Below, piece by piece: positions 17,243 to 30,456 of a stretch of DNA of 32,727 nt; position 1 is the first letter of the stretch; the number at the start of each line of letters is the position of its first letter. The notes below the pieces were generated by a model. That model did no database searches. It saw only the letters and a list, made by a program, of their open reading frames with translations, and had not been told where the DNA came from. The stretch comes from an uncultured cyanobacterium (GTDB taxonomy: Bacteria; Cyanobacteriota; Cyanobacteriia; PCC-6307; Cyanobiaceae): positions 1 to 32,727 of the forward strand of contig CAIXBB010000041.1 of the NCBI GenBank assembly GCA_903917565.1, given 5' to 3'. The translations under genes and the position numbers were made by a program.

Positions 17243-17422
17243 CATGGATAACCACCTCCTGGTGTGGATGAAAAAATTGGCTTCAGCCATCTTCCGCATC
17301 CGGGGTTGACCCAGGCGAGGGGTGGTTCCCGAACCGGTGCCGTACCAGGGTGGGGGCAGCGGCCTGTCTGAGCCTGGGATCCGGCGGATCTACGGTCGGG
17401 CGGCAGCTGCTCGCGCAAGCCC

Positions 17423-18337
17423 ATGGCGTCCCCCCCGACAGCACCGTCGATCGGTGGCGGCACCGCCCTGGTGGGGGTGTTGGGGGATCCGGTGCGCCAT
17501 TCACTCTCGCCGGCGATGCACAACGCAGCCATCGCGGTGCTGGGGCTCGACTGGGCCTACCTGGCCCTGCCGGTGGCGGCAGCGGACCTGGCCGTGGTGC
17601 TGCGGGGCCTGGCGGCGATCGACTGTCGCGGCCTCAACGTCACCCTGCCCCACAAGCAGGCCGCGGCCGTGCTGGCAGACGAGCTGACGCCGCTGGCGCG
17701 GCGGCTGGGGGCCGTGAACACCCTGGTGCGGCGCGACGGCGGGGGCTGGCGCGGCACCAACACCGATGTGGAAGGGTTTCTGGCGCCCCTGCGGCCGCTT
17801 GGCGCCCGTGAGGCCCTGGTGCTGGGCTGCGGCGGCAGCGCCAGGGCGGTGGTGGCAGCTCTGGTGGACCTGGGCCTGGGGTGCATCCGGGTGGCGGGCC
17901 GCGACGCCACGCGCCTGGAGTCCTTCGTCCGTTCCTGCGCCGACTGGGCTCCCGGCCTGGTGCCCCTGGCCTGGGGGGCCGACAGCGCCGGCTCCCCAGA
18001 CCCCCTGGGCGCCGCATTGGCGAGCACCGATCTGATCGTGAACACCACACCGGTGGGCATGGCCTCCGGGAGCGATCCCTCCGCCACGGAACGCTCCCCC
18101 CTCCGCCCCGACCAGTTGGCGACCCTGTCGCCTGAGGCCACGGTCTACGACCTCATCTACACCCCAAGACCCACGGCCCTGTTGCGCCTGGCCCGCGGGA
18201 GGGGCTGCCGGACCATCGATGGCCTGGAGATGCTGGTGCAGCAGGGGGCCGCCTCCCTGCGGCTGTGGAGCGGGCTCCAGGAGATGCCGGTCATCGCCAT
18301 GCGGGCCGCGGCCCTGGCCAGGTTGGAGGGCCCCTAG
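17423..18337 (+). CDS. aroE: Shikimate dehydrogenase
   Basis: AroE reduces 3-dehydroshikimate to shikimate with NADPH. Substrate-site motifs are GDPVRHSLSPAMHN and NVTLPHKQ (catalytic lysine), with the aspartate in GTNTDVEGF. The NADP Rossmann loop is VLGCGGSARAVV, and the domain closes with VYDLIYTPRPTALL and IDGLEMLVQQGAASLRLW. At 304 aa it is slightly longer than the usual 270-290 because of an N-terminal extension (MASPPTAPSIGGG) and a loop around residue 215. It is the first gene of a plus-strand run with tic20 and rpsF. Confidence 0.95.
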   Translation: MASPPTAPSIGGGTALVGVLGDPVRHSLSPAMHNAAIAVLGLDWAYLALPVAAADLAVVLRGLAAIDCRGLNVTLPHKQAAAVLADELTPLARRLGAVNTLVRRDGGGWRGTNTDVEGFLAPLRPLGAREALVLGCGGSARAVVAALVDLGLGCIRVAGRDATRLESFVRSCADWAPGLVPLAWGADSAGSPDPLGAALASTDLIVNTTPVGMASGSDPSATERSPLRPDQLATLSPEATVYDLIYTPRPTALLRLARGRGCRTIDGLEMLVQQGAASLRLWSGLQEMPVIAMRAAALARLEGP

Positions 18338-18372
18338 CCTGCGGAAGCTTTCCCGCGTCCCCCAGAGCCCCC

Positions 18373-18834
18373 ATGGAAGGTCCTCCGATCTGGCAGAGGC
18401 TGCTGGGAGCCCTGGCCTACCTGCTGCCCCTGAGCGACGCCCTGCGCTTCGGCCAGTCCCTGTTCGACATGTTCCCGCTGTTGCGGTGGGTCGCGCTGCC
18501 GGCCCTGCCCCTGGTGGTGCTGGAGCAGGCCATCCCCTTCGGCGGGCTGGTGCTGTTGCTGTTCCTGCTGGTGGTGCGCAACCCCAAGGTGCCCTACCCG
18601 ATCCGCTTCAACGTGCTGCAGGCAATCCTGATCGACATCGTTCTGGTGCTCCTGACACTGGCCTTCGACACGGTGCTGGCTCCCCTCGGCGCCGGCTTCG
18701 CCATTCGCACCCTCTCCAACACGATCTTCCTCGGCACCCTGCTGCTGGTGCTCTTTTCGGTGGTTCAGAGCCTGCGGGGCAAGGAAGCCGACATCCCCAC
18801 CGTCTCCGAAGCGGTGCGGATGCAGCTCTTCTGA
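18373..18834 (+). CDS. Tic20 family protein
   Basis: The 153-aa protein has four hydrophobic segments (about residues 8-22, 38-70, 78-98 and 105-135). It shows the Tic20 pattern: LGALAYLLPLSDALRFG, FPLLRWVALPALPL, NPKVPYPIRFNVLQAILIDIVL and FSVVQSLRGKEADIPTVSEAV. In chloroplasts Tic20 is part of the inner-envelope protein import channel; the role of the cyanobacterial homologues is not settled. The start at 18373 is the ATG directly before EGPPIWQRLLG; upstream in-frame codons belong to a non-conserved stretch inside aroE. It lies 35 bp after aroE and 92 bp before rpsF. Confidence 0.9.
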   Translation: MEGPPIWQRLLGALAYLLPLSDALRFGQSLFDMFPLLRWVALPALPLVVLEQAIPFGGLVLLLFLLVVRNPKVPYPIRFNVLQAILIDIVLVLLTLAFDTVLAPLGAGFAIRTLSNTIFLGTLLLVLFSVVQSLRGKEADIPTVSEAVRMQLF

Positions 18835-18926
18835 ACCCAGCTGCCGAAGGCCGCGACGGTGCTGCGATAGGTTTCTGAATCCGTCGCTGACGGGCTTTGT
18901 GCCCATCAGCCCCTCCACAGGCGACC

Positions 18927-19289
18927 ATGACGCAGCCCTATTACGAAACGATGTACATCCTCCGGCCGGACATTCCGGAGGAGGAAGTCGAGACCCATGT
19001 CGCCAAGTACCGCGACCTCGTGATCGAGGCAGGCGCCGAAGTGCTCGACACCCAGATGCGCGGCAAGCGCCGGCTGGCCTATTCGATCGCCAAGCATCGC
19101 GAGGGCATCTACGTGCAGCTCAACCACAGCGGCAATGGCCAGCAGGTGGCCGTCCTCGAGCGGGCCATGCGCCTCTCCGAAGACGTGATCCGCTACCTGA
19201 CCGTGATCCAGGACGGTCCCATGCCTCCGCCCCGCAGCGTCCCCGGCGCAGCCGTCGAAGTGGCCCCCACCGAACCGGCGGCGGTCTGA
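18927..19289 (+). CDS. rpsF: 30S ribosomal protein S6
   Basis: The 120-aa protein begins [21 protein letters not shown] and includes [26 protein letters not shown] and [12 protein letters not shown], the standard S6 fold that binds S18 and 16S rRNA in the platform of the small subunit. The C-terminal 20 residues are a Pro/Ala/Val tail. The start at 18927 is the ATG before the conserved YYETMYIL; a GTG ten codons upstream is in frame but not conserved. No rpsR or rplI follows, as in other cyanobacteria where S6 is separate. Confidence 0.97.
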   Translation: MTQPYYETMYILRPDIPEEEVETHVAKYRDLVIEAGAEVLDTQMRGKRRLAYSIAKHREGIYVQLNHSGNGQQVAVLERAMRLSEDVIRYLTVIQDGPMPPPRSVPGAAVEVAPTEPAAV

Positions 19290-20052
19290 TCCGGGTTGTT
19301 CATCGCTGAACACTGGGCCTACAGTCCGCCCAATGGGTCTTAGGCGATGACTGCGACCGACAAGGAGGAGGCCAACCCAGAAGGGAGGATCCCATCCCGT
19401 GCGGTTCCGCCAGAGTCGGCTTACATCCCCTCCGGTTGGCCCGCCAGTCAGGTTCCACCTTCGCAGAGCGTGCTGACTCCAGGCCAGCCGGTGGCGCCCA
19501 AGGCGCCGCCGCCACCCTCCATCTTCAGCTTTGGAGAGGTTCCCTCTTCAGGGGCAGACACTGTCCCCACCGCGCAGGAGCCGCTTGGCGAAGAACCGAT
19601 CCTCCTGACCCCCGACCTGCCTCCGGTCCCGGCGCCCATCGAGGCCGCCAAGACTGCAGTGATGGGGGCCACCAGCCTGGCCATCACCACCACCGGCCCC
19701 GACGCCCAGCAGCTCGAAATGGAGCTCGCGGCCGCCCGGGATGAGCTCAAGGCGCTGCACGAAATGCTGGAGGATCTTCCCGAGATCTTCGAGCGCAAGT
19801 TCCAGCAGCGACTGGCCACAGTGATGGAGCACCAGAAGCATCTGCTGGACGACAACCAGGCCCTGCGGGATCGGCTTTACAGCCTCAACCCCGCCGCTGC
19901 CGACGGTCCCCCTCCCGGCTCAGGCCGGCCCCAGCCCCTGCTGCTGCCCACGGTGGCCAGAAAGGAGGGCTGGGGCCAGGCCCTGAAACGGGCCCTGCGG
20001 CTGGGTGGCTCGGAGGCCGATGGCAGGACAGGCGAGGAAACAACCCAGAAGA

Positions 20053-21308
<1,256 letters not shown>

Positions 21309-21309
<1 letters not shown>

Positions 21310-21566
21310 CAGTGACGCTCCGGTTCTGAGGCGACGGATTCTGTCGCCTGGGGCCATTCTCCCCCCTGGGCCGCCGCCGGCAGTCGCCAGCGGAGCAGAA
21401 CCACCAGGGCCAGCAGCAGGGGCGGCCCGAGCACCAGGGCCACCACCACCGCAGGCACGATCGGCAGGGGCAGGGGCCAGCGGACGGCGGCTGCGGCCAG
21501 CAGTGTGCTGAGCACGAGGGCCGCCGACCAGAGACGGCCCACTTCCTGGATCTTGGCTGGTGTCAT
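21309..21566 (-). CDS. Small hypothetical membrane protein, 85 aa
   Basis: Two hydrophobic segments (about residues 13-27 and 32-60) flank a short loop, followed by a polar tail. There is no recognised domain. Its TGA overlaps the argG ATG by one base, so translation is coupled. The linkage suggests stable co-inheritance but no function in arginine synthesis can be deduced. No strong ribosome site is seen before the ATG at 21566. Confidence 0.7.
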
Positions 21567-21616
21567 CGGCGGGAGGTAGGGTGATGAGTCGGTCCTTGAC
21601 GACCCAGCCTGACGGC

Positions 21617-21868
21617 ATGAGCATTCTCGACACGATCAACCCCTCCCTGACCCGCTACCGGCGCAACGAACCGGCTCCGGTGCTGCCGTTGCGGGACGAG
21701 CCCGACCTCCTGAGCCTGCTGGAGGCCAGCGGCAGGCTGGTGGCCGACGAGGAAACGGCCAGCACCGATGTGAGCACCGTGGAAGAAGAGGAGCTGTCGG
21801 CGCTGATGGGCGAGAAGGAGGATTACAGCCCGGCCGATGAGCCCTCAGAGGAAGACTGGGAGGACTGA
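21617..21868 (+). CDS. DUF3134 family protein
   Basis: The 83-aa protein starts [25 protein letters not shown] and continues with [20 protein letters not shown], a pattern I associate with cyanobacterial DUF3134, then a very acidic C-terminus ([15 protein letters not shown] ... EEDWED). It is soluble and of unknown function. The start at 21617 is chosen because homology begins there; upstream in-frame codons are not conserved-looking. It is divergent from the argG operon and 34 bp upstream of mraY. Confidence 0.8.
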   Translation: MSILDTINPSLTRYRRNEPAPVLPLRDEPDLLSLLEASGRLVADEETASTDVSTVEEEELSALMGEKEDYSPADEPSEEDWED

Positions 21869-21902
21869 CGGTCCGATCCGGCACCACCCTGCAGCCTCTC
21901 CG

Positions 21903-22979
21903 ATGGCCTCCCGCGACGGCCGCACGCCTGCGGCCCTGCTCGCCCTGATCCTGCTGGCCGCCTGCCTGGCCAGCGATGCCTTGGTGGCCAATTCCATGCT
22001 GACCCTGCCGCTGGTGGTGGCGGCCCTGGCCAGCGCTGGGGTGGTGTCCCTCGGGGTGCCCCGTCTGCGGGCCCTGAAGCTGGGCCAGGTGATCCGCGAT
22101 GAGGGCCCCCAGGCCCACCACAGCAAGGCGGGCACGCCCACGATGGGGGGTCTGCTGGTGGTGCCCGTGGGGGTGCTGGTGGGGGGGCTGATCAGCCCGC
22201 AGGATCCCCGCCTGCTGGCGGTGGCCGCCGTGACCCTGGCCTACATGGCCATCGGCGCCGTCGACGACTTGCGCAGCCTCACCCGGCGCACCAACACGGG
22301 CCTGAGCCCCCGGGGCAAGCTCCTGCTCCAGGCCCTGGCCGCGATCGCCTTCCTGGTCTGGGCCTACCAGGGGGGCTGGCTGGGAGGCGGGGTGCCCGGA
22401 GATCTGGGTCTTCCCTTCGGCCGGGTGCTGGCCCTCGGGCTGCTGATCTGGCCGCTGGCCCTGTTCGTGTTCCTGGCCGAGAGCAACGCCACCAACCTGA
22501 CCGATGGGCTCGATGGCCTGGCCGCCGGCTGCGGTGCCGTCGTGTTCACCGGCATGGGGCTGCAGCTGATGCTGCGGGGCCACGGGGGCGATCCGGTGCT
22601 GGCCGCCTTCTGCATGGCGATGGCGGGCTGCTGGCTCGGCTTCCTCAGCCAGAACCGGCACCCGGCCCGGGTGTTCATGGGGGACACGGGCTCCCTGGCC
22701 ATGGGGGCCGCCCTCTCGTCGGTGGCGCTGCTCAGCGACAGCCTCTGGCCCCTGCTGCTGATGGGCGGGGTGTTCCTGGCCGAATCCCTCTCGGTGATCC
22801 TGCAGGTGGCGGTGTTCAAGGCCACCAAGGGCTCCGATGGCCAGGGGCGGCGGCTGTTCCGCATGGCGCCTTTGCACCACCATTTCGAACTGGGGGGACT
22901 GCCGGAACAGCGCGTGGTGCTCCGCCTGTGGGGCGTCAGCCTGATACTGGTGGTGGTGGGTCTGGTGCTGCTGCCCTGA
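21903..22979 (+). CDS. mraY: Phospho-N-acetylmuramoyl-pentapeptide-transferase
   Basis: MraY transfers phospho-MurNAc-pentapeptide to undecaprenyl phosphate (lipid I synthesis) in the inner membrane. Landmarks are [12 protein letters not shown], the catalytic aspartates in [33 protein letters not shown] and the cytoplasmic [12 protein letters not shown]. Roughly ten membrane helices are present. The length is 358 aa, as expected. The start at 21903 ([15 protein letters not shown]) lies before the first helix; an upstream in-frame start at 21837 overlaps the DUF3134 gene. It stands outside any division/cell-wall cluster, as in other cyanobacteria. Confidence 0.96.
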   Translation: MASRDGRTPAALLALILLAACLASDALVANSMLTLPLVVAALASAGVVSLGVPRLRALKLGQVIRDEGPQAHHSKAGTPTMGGLLVVPVGVLVGGLISPQDPRLLAVAAVTLAYMAIGAVDDLRSLTRRTNTGLSPRGKLLLQALAAIAFLVWAYQGGWLGGGVPGDLGLPFGRVLALGLLIWPLALFVFLAESNATNLTDGLDGLAAGCGAVVFTGMGLQLMLRGHGGDPVLAAFCMAMAGCWLGFLSQNRHPARVFMGDTGSLAMGAALSSVALLSDSLWPLLLMGGVFLAESLSVILQVAVFKATKGSDGQGRRLFRMAPLHHHFELGGLPEQRVVLRLWGVSLILVVVGLVLLP

Positions 22980-23041
22980 GCAGTCTCCCCTGTCGTCGAT
23001 CGCGGCGGCCCCCGCCGACCGCTCCGTCGCACCCCAGGCCC

Positions 23042-23290
23042 ATGGCCTTTTTCACCTGGAAGGAAACGGGCCTCACCGCCGACTGCGCCAGCCTGGAGGC
23101 GATGGCGGCGCGCTTTGAGGAGGCGGGGGCCCTGATGCGCCGCATGGCCGGCGAGGGCTTCCAGGTGGAGCGCCACCCGGAGGGACAGCGCATCACCCAC
23201 CCCGATCCCGCCGTGTTCGGGGCCTACGGGTTCGTGAGCGAGGAATCGGCCGAGAGCCAACTCACCCTGCTGGACGAGCCCGGCCCCTGA
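23042..23290 (+). CDS. Conserved hypothetical protein, 82 aa
   Basis: A small soluble protein starting MAFFTWKETGLTADCASLEAMAARFEEAGALMRRMAGEGFQVER, then FGAYGFVSEESAESQLTLLDE. It has no recognised domain; it reads like a compact alpha/beta protein conserved in picocyanobacteria. It lies 62 bp downstream of mraY on the same strand. The start at 23042 is the first ATG after the mraY stop in this frame. Function unknown. Confidence 0.65.
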   Translation: MAFFTWKETGLTADCASLEAMAARFEEAGALMRRMAGEGFQVERHPEGQRITHPDPAVFGAYGFVSEESAESQLTLLDEPGP

Positions 23291-23321
23291 ACACCGCCGC
23301 CATTGCCGCGGCCGGGGGCGC

Positions 23322-23549
23322 TCAGCGGCGCACGTAACCCACCAGCCACACCACCACGAAGGCCAGGGACGAGACGCCCAGGTAGATCAGGGTCCATTTC
23401 TGGAAACCGGCCACATCCCAGCCGAAGGGCAGCAGCCCGTTGGCCGCATCGCCGACGGTGCTGAAGGCTAGGGGGCCAAGGGAAAGGGGGCCAGCGCCAG
23501 GAGGCAGGGGGCCAACGCCAGGGGAGAGGGGGGGGAGAGCCGGAGGCAT
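23322..23549 (-). CDS. Small single-pass membrane protein, 75 aa
   Basis: The C-terminal part (DAANGLLPFGWDVAGFQKWTLIYLGVSSLAFVVVWLVGYVRR) has one membrane helix with a positive end and looks conserved. The N-terminal 25 residues (PPLSPGVGPLPPGAGPLSLGPL) are encoded by an imperfect tandem repeat and may not be part of the protein; a later start is possible. It converges with the 82-aa gene and is divergent from purT. Function unknown. Confidence 0.6.
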   Translation of the reverse strand: MPPALPPLSPGVGPLPPGAGPLSLGPLAFSTVGDAANGLLPFGWDVAGFQKWTLIYLGVSSLAFVVVWLVGYVRR

Positions 23550-23610
23550 CGCGGCACGTTAGGGGAAGGGGCGCGCGGCGCGTCAGGATCGCCCGATCCG
23601 CTCCCCACCC

Positions 23611-24816
23611 ATGGCACCAGGCCCTTCCCCCTTCCCGCGGACGGTGATGCTGCTGGGCAGCGGTGAGCTGGGCAAGGAGGTGGCCATCGCCGCCCAGCGG
23701 CTGGGCTGCAGGGTGATCGCCGTCGACCGCTACGCCGGTGCCCCCGCCATGGCGGTGGCGCAGGTGAGCGAAGTGGTGGCCATGGCCGACCCCGACGCCC
23801 TCAAGGCGGTGGTGCGGCGCCATCTCCCCGATGTGGTGATCCCGGAGATCGAAGCCCTGGCGGTGGATGCCCTGGCGGAGCTGGAGGCGGAAGGCCTCAC
23901 AGTGATTCCCACCGCCCGGGCCACGGCGGTGACCATGAACCGCGACCGCATCCGCGACCTGGCCGCCCATGGGCTGGGGCTGCGCACCGCCCGTTTCGCC
24001 TATGCCGAAAGCGCCGCGGAACTGGCGGCGGCGGCGGCCCCCCTGGGCTGGCCCGTGGTGGTGAAGCCGGTGATGAGCTCCTCCGGCAAGGGGCAGAGTG
24101 TGGTGCAGGGCCCTGGGGAGATCGAAGCCGCCTGGGACGGTGCCATGGCCGGAGCCCGGGGGGCCGGCACGCGGGTGATCGTGGAGGAATTCCTGCGCTT
24201 CAGCCTGGAGATCACCCTGCTGACGGTGCGCCAGTGGCAGGGGCCCACCCTCTTCTGCCCGCCGATCGGCCACATCCAGGAACGGGGCGATTACCAGTGC
24301 AGCTGGCAACCGGCCCAGCTGGGGGAAGGGCAGCTGGCGGCGGCCCAGGCAATGGCGAAGGCCGTCACCGACGATCTGGGCGGCGCGGGCCTTTTCGGGG
24401 TGGAGTTCTTCCTCTGCGGCGAGCCCGGCGCCGAAGAGGTGGTGTTCTCCGAGCTCTCGCCCCGACCCCATGACACGGGCCTGGTGACGCTGGTGGGCCA
24501 GAACCTGAGCGAATTCGAGCTGCACCTCCGGGCGGTCCTGGGTCTGCCGATCCCGGAGATCCGCAGCCTCGGTGCAGCGGCCTCCCGGGTGATCCTGGCC
24601 GGACCCGAAGCCCCGGAAGGCCCTGGCACTCCCAGCTACCTGGGGTTGGAGCAGGCCCTGGCGGTGCCGGACACCCAGGTGCTGATCTTCGGCAAGCCCG
24701 ACGTCCGGCCCTGGAGGCGCCTGGGGGTGGCCCTGGCCCGCGGCGACGATGAGGCGGACGCCCGCCGGCGCGCCGACGGGGCCGCCGGGCTCGTGCAGGT
24801 GCAGACCAGCCGGTAA
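23611..24816 (+). CDS. purT: Formate-dependent phosphoribosylglycinamide formyltransferase (GAR transformylase 2)
   Basis: PurT uses formate and ATP to formylate GAR in purine synthesis. It is an ATP-grasp enzyme: an N-terminal MLLGSGELGKEVAIAAQRLG, then PEIEALAVDAL, the ATP loop VVKPVMSSSGKGQSVV, VEEFLRFSLEITLLT, and the metal-binding FSELSPRPHDTGLVTL. The length is 401 aa, close to the usual 390. PurU, which releases formate from formyl-THF, is encoded about 10 kb away in this window, and the two are functionally connected. The start at 23611 precedes the GSGELG motif by about 14 residues. Confidence 0.96.
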   Translation: MAPGPSPFPRTVMLLGSGELGKEVAIAAQRLGCRVIAVDRYAGAPAMAVAQVSEVVAMADPDALKAVVRRHLPDVVIPEIEALAVDALAELEAEGLTVIPTARATAVTMNRDRIRDLAAHGLGLRTARFAYAESAAELAAAAAPLGWPVVVKPVMSSSGKGQSVVQGPGEIEAAWDGAMAGARGAGTRVIVEEFLRFSLEITLLTVRQWQGPTLFCPPIGHIQERGDYQCSWQPAQLGEGQLAAAQAMAKAVTDDLGGAGLFGVEFFLCGEPGAEEVVFSELSPRPHDTGLVTLVGQNLSEFELHLRAVLGLPIPEIRSLGAAASRVILAGPEAPEGPGTPSYLGLEQALAVPDTQVLIFGKPDVRPWRRLGVALARGDDEADARRRADGAAGLVQVQTSR

Positions 24817-24879
24817 ACCGTCGCCACCACTGGTTTTTCAGCGCTTTGGGCCTTAAGGTGCGCCCCTGCGGGTAGCCCA

Positions 24880-25881
24880 ATGACTCAGGCCCATTCATCC
24901 TCTAGGCCATCACGCTCCCGGAAGGCCCGGCAGCAGAGGGAACTGGGGGCCGTGGCGCTTCCTGAGAAAACCAGCACCAGGCCCGACCCGAAGCACCGGC
25001 CCCCGGCCCAGCCCAGGTCCCGGCGCCGGCCCCTGGTGACCTTCGGGCTGGGCGTTGCCGTCGGTGCCCTGCTTGCCGGTCCCCTGCCGGCACGCTTCGC
25101 CCCGTTCCTGGCCGGTCTGATCCCAGCCCCCCGCGGCATCGGGGCGGTGCTCAATCCGCTCTCGATCGAAAACCGTCAGATTCTCGTCCTCGGCCGCGAG
25201 CAGTCCGGCGACAACACCGACGTGATGTTCACCGTGCGGCTCGACGGCGACATCACCCACATCACCCAGGTGCCGCGGGACACCTTCATCGAATCGCCCC
25301 AGCTGGGGGTGGTGAAAGCCAATTCCCTGTTCGCCCTCGGCGGCATCCAGACCACCAAGCAGGAGGTGGGCCACCTGCTGGCGACCCCCATCGACCGCTA
25401 CCTGAAGGTGAACCTCGACGCGGTCAACAAGCTGGGCGAAGCCCTCGGCGGCGTTGAGGTGGACGTGCCCAAGCGGATGTACTACGTCGACAACTCCCAG
25501 GGCCTGCATATCGACCTCTACCCCGGCAAGCAATTGCTGAAGGGCAAGAGCCTGGAGGGCTTCCTGCGCTTCCGCCACGACGAACGGGGCGACCTGGGGC
25601 GGATGGAGCGCCAGCGGCTGGTGATGGCCCAGGTGTTCCGCAAGCTGGCGGAGCCGACCACGATCGCCAAGCTGCCGGCCCTGCTGGAGATCGCCGGCAA
25701 CGACATGGTCACCGACCTCTCCCCGATCGAGATGACCCAGCTGATGTCCGCCCTCGGCAGAACCAAGCTGAGCACCCAGCGGGTGCCGGGCCGTCTCTAC
25801 TGGCACAACGACCTCAGCTACTGGATGCCCGACAGCAACCGGGCCCATCCCACCGGCAGCGGCGAGGTGCCGCTGCCCTGA
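24880..25881 (+). CDS. LCP (LytR-CpsA-Psr) family protein
   Basis: A basic cytoplasmic N-terminus (to about residue 50) precedes one membrane helix (VTFGLGVAVGALLAGPL). The LCP domain follows, with ILVLGREQSGDNTDVMFTVRLD, ITQVPRDTFIE, the VDLDAVNKLGEALGGVEVDVPK-like segment (NLDAVNKLGEALGGVEVDVP) and FLRFRHDERGDLGRMERQR. The conserved arginines and aspartates that bind the polyprenyl pyrophosphate are present. LCP enzymes transfer lipid-linked glycans to peptidoglycan. It converges on the terB-like gene with a 4-bp gap. Confidence 0.93.
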   Translation: MTQAHSSSRPSRSRKARQQRELGAVALPEKTSTRPDPKHRPPAQPRSRRRPLVTFGLGVAVGALLAGPLPARFAPFLAGLIPAPRGIGAVLNPLSIENRQILVLGREQSGDNTDVMFTVRLDGDITHITQVPRDTFIESPQLGVVKANSLFALGGIQTTKQEVGHLLATPIDRYLKVNLDAVNKLGEALGGVEVDVPKRMYYVDNSQGLHIDLYPGKQLLKGKSLEGFLRFRHDERGDLGRMERQRLVMAQVFRKLAEPTTIAKLPALLEIAGNDMVTDLSPIEMTQLMSALGRTKLSTQRVPGRLYWHNDLSYWMPDSNRAHPTGSGEVPLP

Positions 25882-25885
25882 GGCC

Positions 25886-26377
25886 TCAGGCGGGGCCCCT
25901 GCCGTCGTCGGGGGTGCGCCAGCCGGCGGTGAGCTCGGCCAGGAGCTGGGCCAGCCCTGCTTTTTTCGGCAGGTCGGCTTCGGCGGCCCACTCAATCTCC
26001 CGGATCGTCTCGTCACCGAGGCCGAGCCGATCGACCAGGAGGCGGTAGGCCGCCCGTTCCTGGGCGTTGATGCTGGGTTCCGCGGGTGAGCGCCGCCCCA
26101 CCCTGACCATCATGTAGCTGAGCTTGAGGGCCAGCTGGCGGTCGTCGGAGCTGGTGAGCTGGGCCACCAGATCGCCCAGGCCGGCCACCGGCAGCCTCTC
26201 GACCAGAAAGGCCTCCAGCTCGGCTTCCGCAAGTCCGCTGGCGATGTTGCCGTGCAGGTGGCGGGCCACCAGCTCGGCGAGCAGCTCCCGCTCGGCGCTG
26301 GAGCATTCGCCGTCGGCCCAGGCCACGGTGCAGACGATGCGCAGCAGGGCCGCCTGGACGGATGTGAGCTCAGCCAT
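25886..26377 (-). CDS. TerB family tellurite resistance-like protein
   Basis: The 163-aa protein begins TSVQAALLRIVCTVAWADGECSSAERELLAELV, the TerB-like helical domain (DG-x-x-S-x-x-E), and continues with helices through IREIEWAAEADL. In general this fold is found in stress-response and membrane-associated proteins; a tellurite role should not be assumed. It starts 3 bp after the uvrA stop on the same strand, so it is probably cotranscribed with uvrA. Confidence 0.8.
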   Translation of the reverse strand: MAELTSVQAALLRIVCTVAWADGECSSAERELLAELVARHLHGNIASGLAEAELEAFLVERLPVAGLGDLVAQLTSSDDRQLALKLSYMMVRVGRRSPAEPSINAQERAAYRLLVDRLGLGDETIREIEWAAEADLPKKAGLAQLLAELTAGWRTPDDGRGPA

Positions 26378-26380
26378 GGG

Positions 26381-29410
<3,030 letters not shown>

Positions 29411-29461
29411 GGGGGGTGGTCGGCAGCCGATGAGTCTACGGGGGTCGGCCCCTGGCCAGTC

Positions 29462-30397
29462 TCAGGCCAGGGCTGGCAGCGGAGCGGCTTCGGCGCAGAG
29501 CGCCTGGCTCACATCCCAGAGGCGCCGGCACTGGTCCACGTCGAGGGCGGCCGGGGCGATGCGCACCTCGGTGGGCCAGCCCCGCAGGCCACCCCACTGG
29601 TCGGGGCCGTAGTGGCCGCCGGGCCGGGCCCCAGGGGCGGTGGCGGCGAACAGCTGGGGCAGGGCCCCCATGGCGGCGCTCTGGAACAGGGGATCCATCA
29701 GCCGGTAGGCGAGGGGCTCGAGGCGGGAGCCGGTGGCTGCGATCGAGGCGGGCTGAAGGTTGGTGCGGGCGAAGCCGGGGTGGGCCGCCAGGGACAGGAC
29801 GGGGCTGCCCTGGTCGACGAGGCGCCGCTGCAGCTCGAGGGCGAACATCACATTGGCCAACTTGCTCTGGCCGTAGGCGCCCCAGCGGTCGTAGCGACGC
29901 TCGCCCTGGAGGTCGTCGAAGGCGATGCGACCGAAATACTGGGCCCCGGAGGTGACGGTGACCACCCGGGCCGCGGGGCGATCCCGCAGTAAGGGCAGCA
30001 GGGCGAGGGTGAGGGCGAAGTGGCCCAGGTGGTTGGTGCCGAACTGGAGTTCGAAGCCCTGGCGGGTGAGGCGGCGGGGCGGGGCCATCACCCCGGCGTT
30101 GTTGATCAGCAGATCGAGGCGCCCGTAGCGCTCGGCAACGGCCCCGGAGACGGCGGCCACACTGGCCAGATCCGCCAGGTCGAGGTGCAGCACGTCGAGG
30201 GCCCCGGTGGCGGCGGCGGTGTTGAGCAGCACCTCGCGGGCCTGCTCGGCCTTCGCGAGCGAACGGCAGGCGAGCAGCACCGTGGCGCCCTTGGCGGCCA
30301 GGGCCCGTGCCGTTTCCAGACCCAGACCGCTGTTCGCACCGGTGACCAGAGCGATCCGCCCGGACTGGTCAGGGATGTCGGCGACTGTCCAGCGCAT
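29462..30397 (-). CDS. Short-chain dehydrogenase/reductase (retinol dehydrogenase / protochlorophyllide reductase-like)
   Basis: A classical SDR: cofactor loop ALVTGANSGLGLETARALAAKGATVLLACR (near residue 16), LINNAGVMAPP, active-site SGA and YGQSKLANVMFALEL (Tyr-x3-Lys), then HPGFARTNLQ. The overall order resembles the retinol-dehydrogenase and protochlorophyllide-reductase-like SDRs common in cyanobacteria. The substrate is unknown. It is 311 aa. It lies 51 bp before uvrA and 59 bp after the DUF4334 gene, all on the minus strand. Confidence 0.9.
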   Translation of the reverse strand: MRWTVADIPDQSGRIALVTGANSGLGLETARALAAKGATVLLACRSLAKAEQAREVLLNTAAATGALDVLHLDLADLASVAAVSGAVAERYGRLDLLINNAGVMAPPRRLTRQGFELQFGTNHLGHFALTLALLPLLRDRPAARVVTVTSGAQYFGRIAFDDLQGERRYDRWGAYGQSKLANVMFALELQRRLVDQGSPVLSLAAHPGFARTNLQPASIAATGSRLEPLAYRLMDPLFQSAAMGALPQLFAATAPGARPGGHYGPDQWGGLRGWPTEVRIAPAALDVDQCRRLWDVSQALCAEAAPLPALA

Positions 30398-30456
30398 GGT
30401 GATCAGGGGAAGAACAACGTGTCGTGGGAAGAGCCGTCACCCGGCCAGGGCTCCAT

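Noticed and set aside
17243-17422. CIRCE element upstream of dnaK
   Set aside because: I looked for GCACTC-N9-GAGTGC in the dnaK/aroE intergenic region and did not find it.
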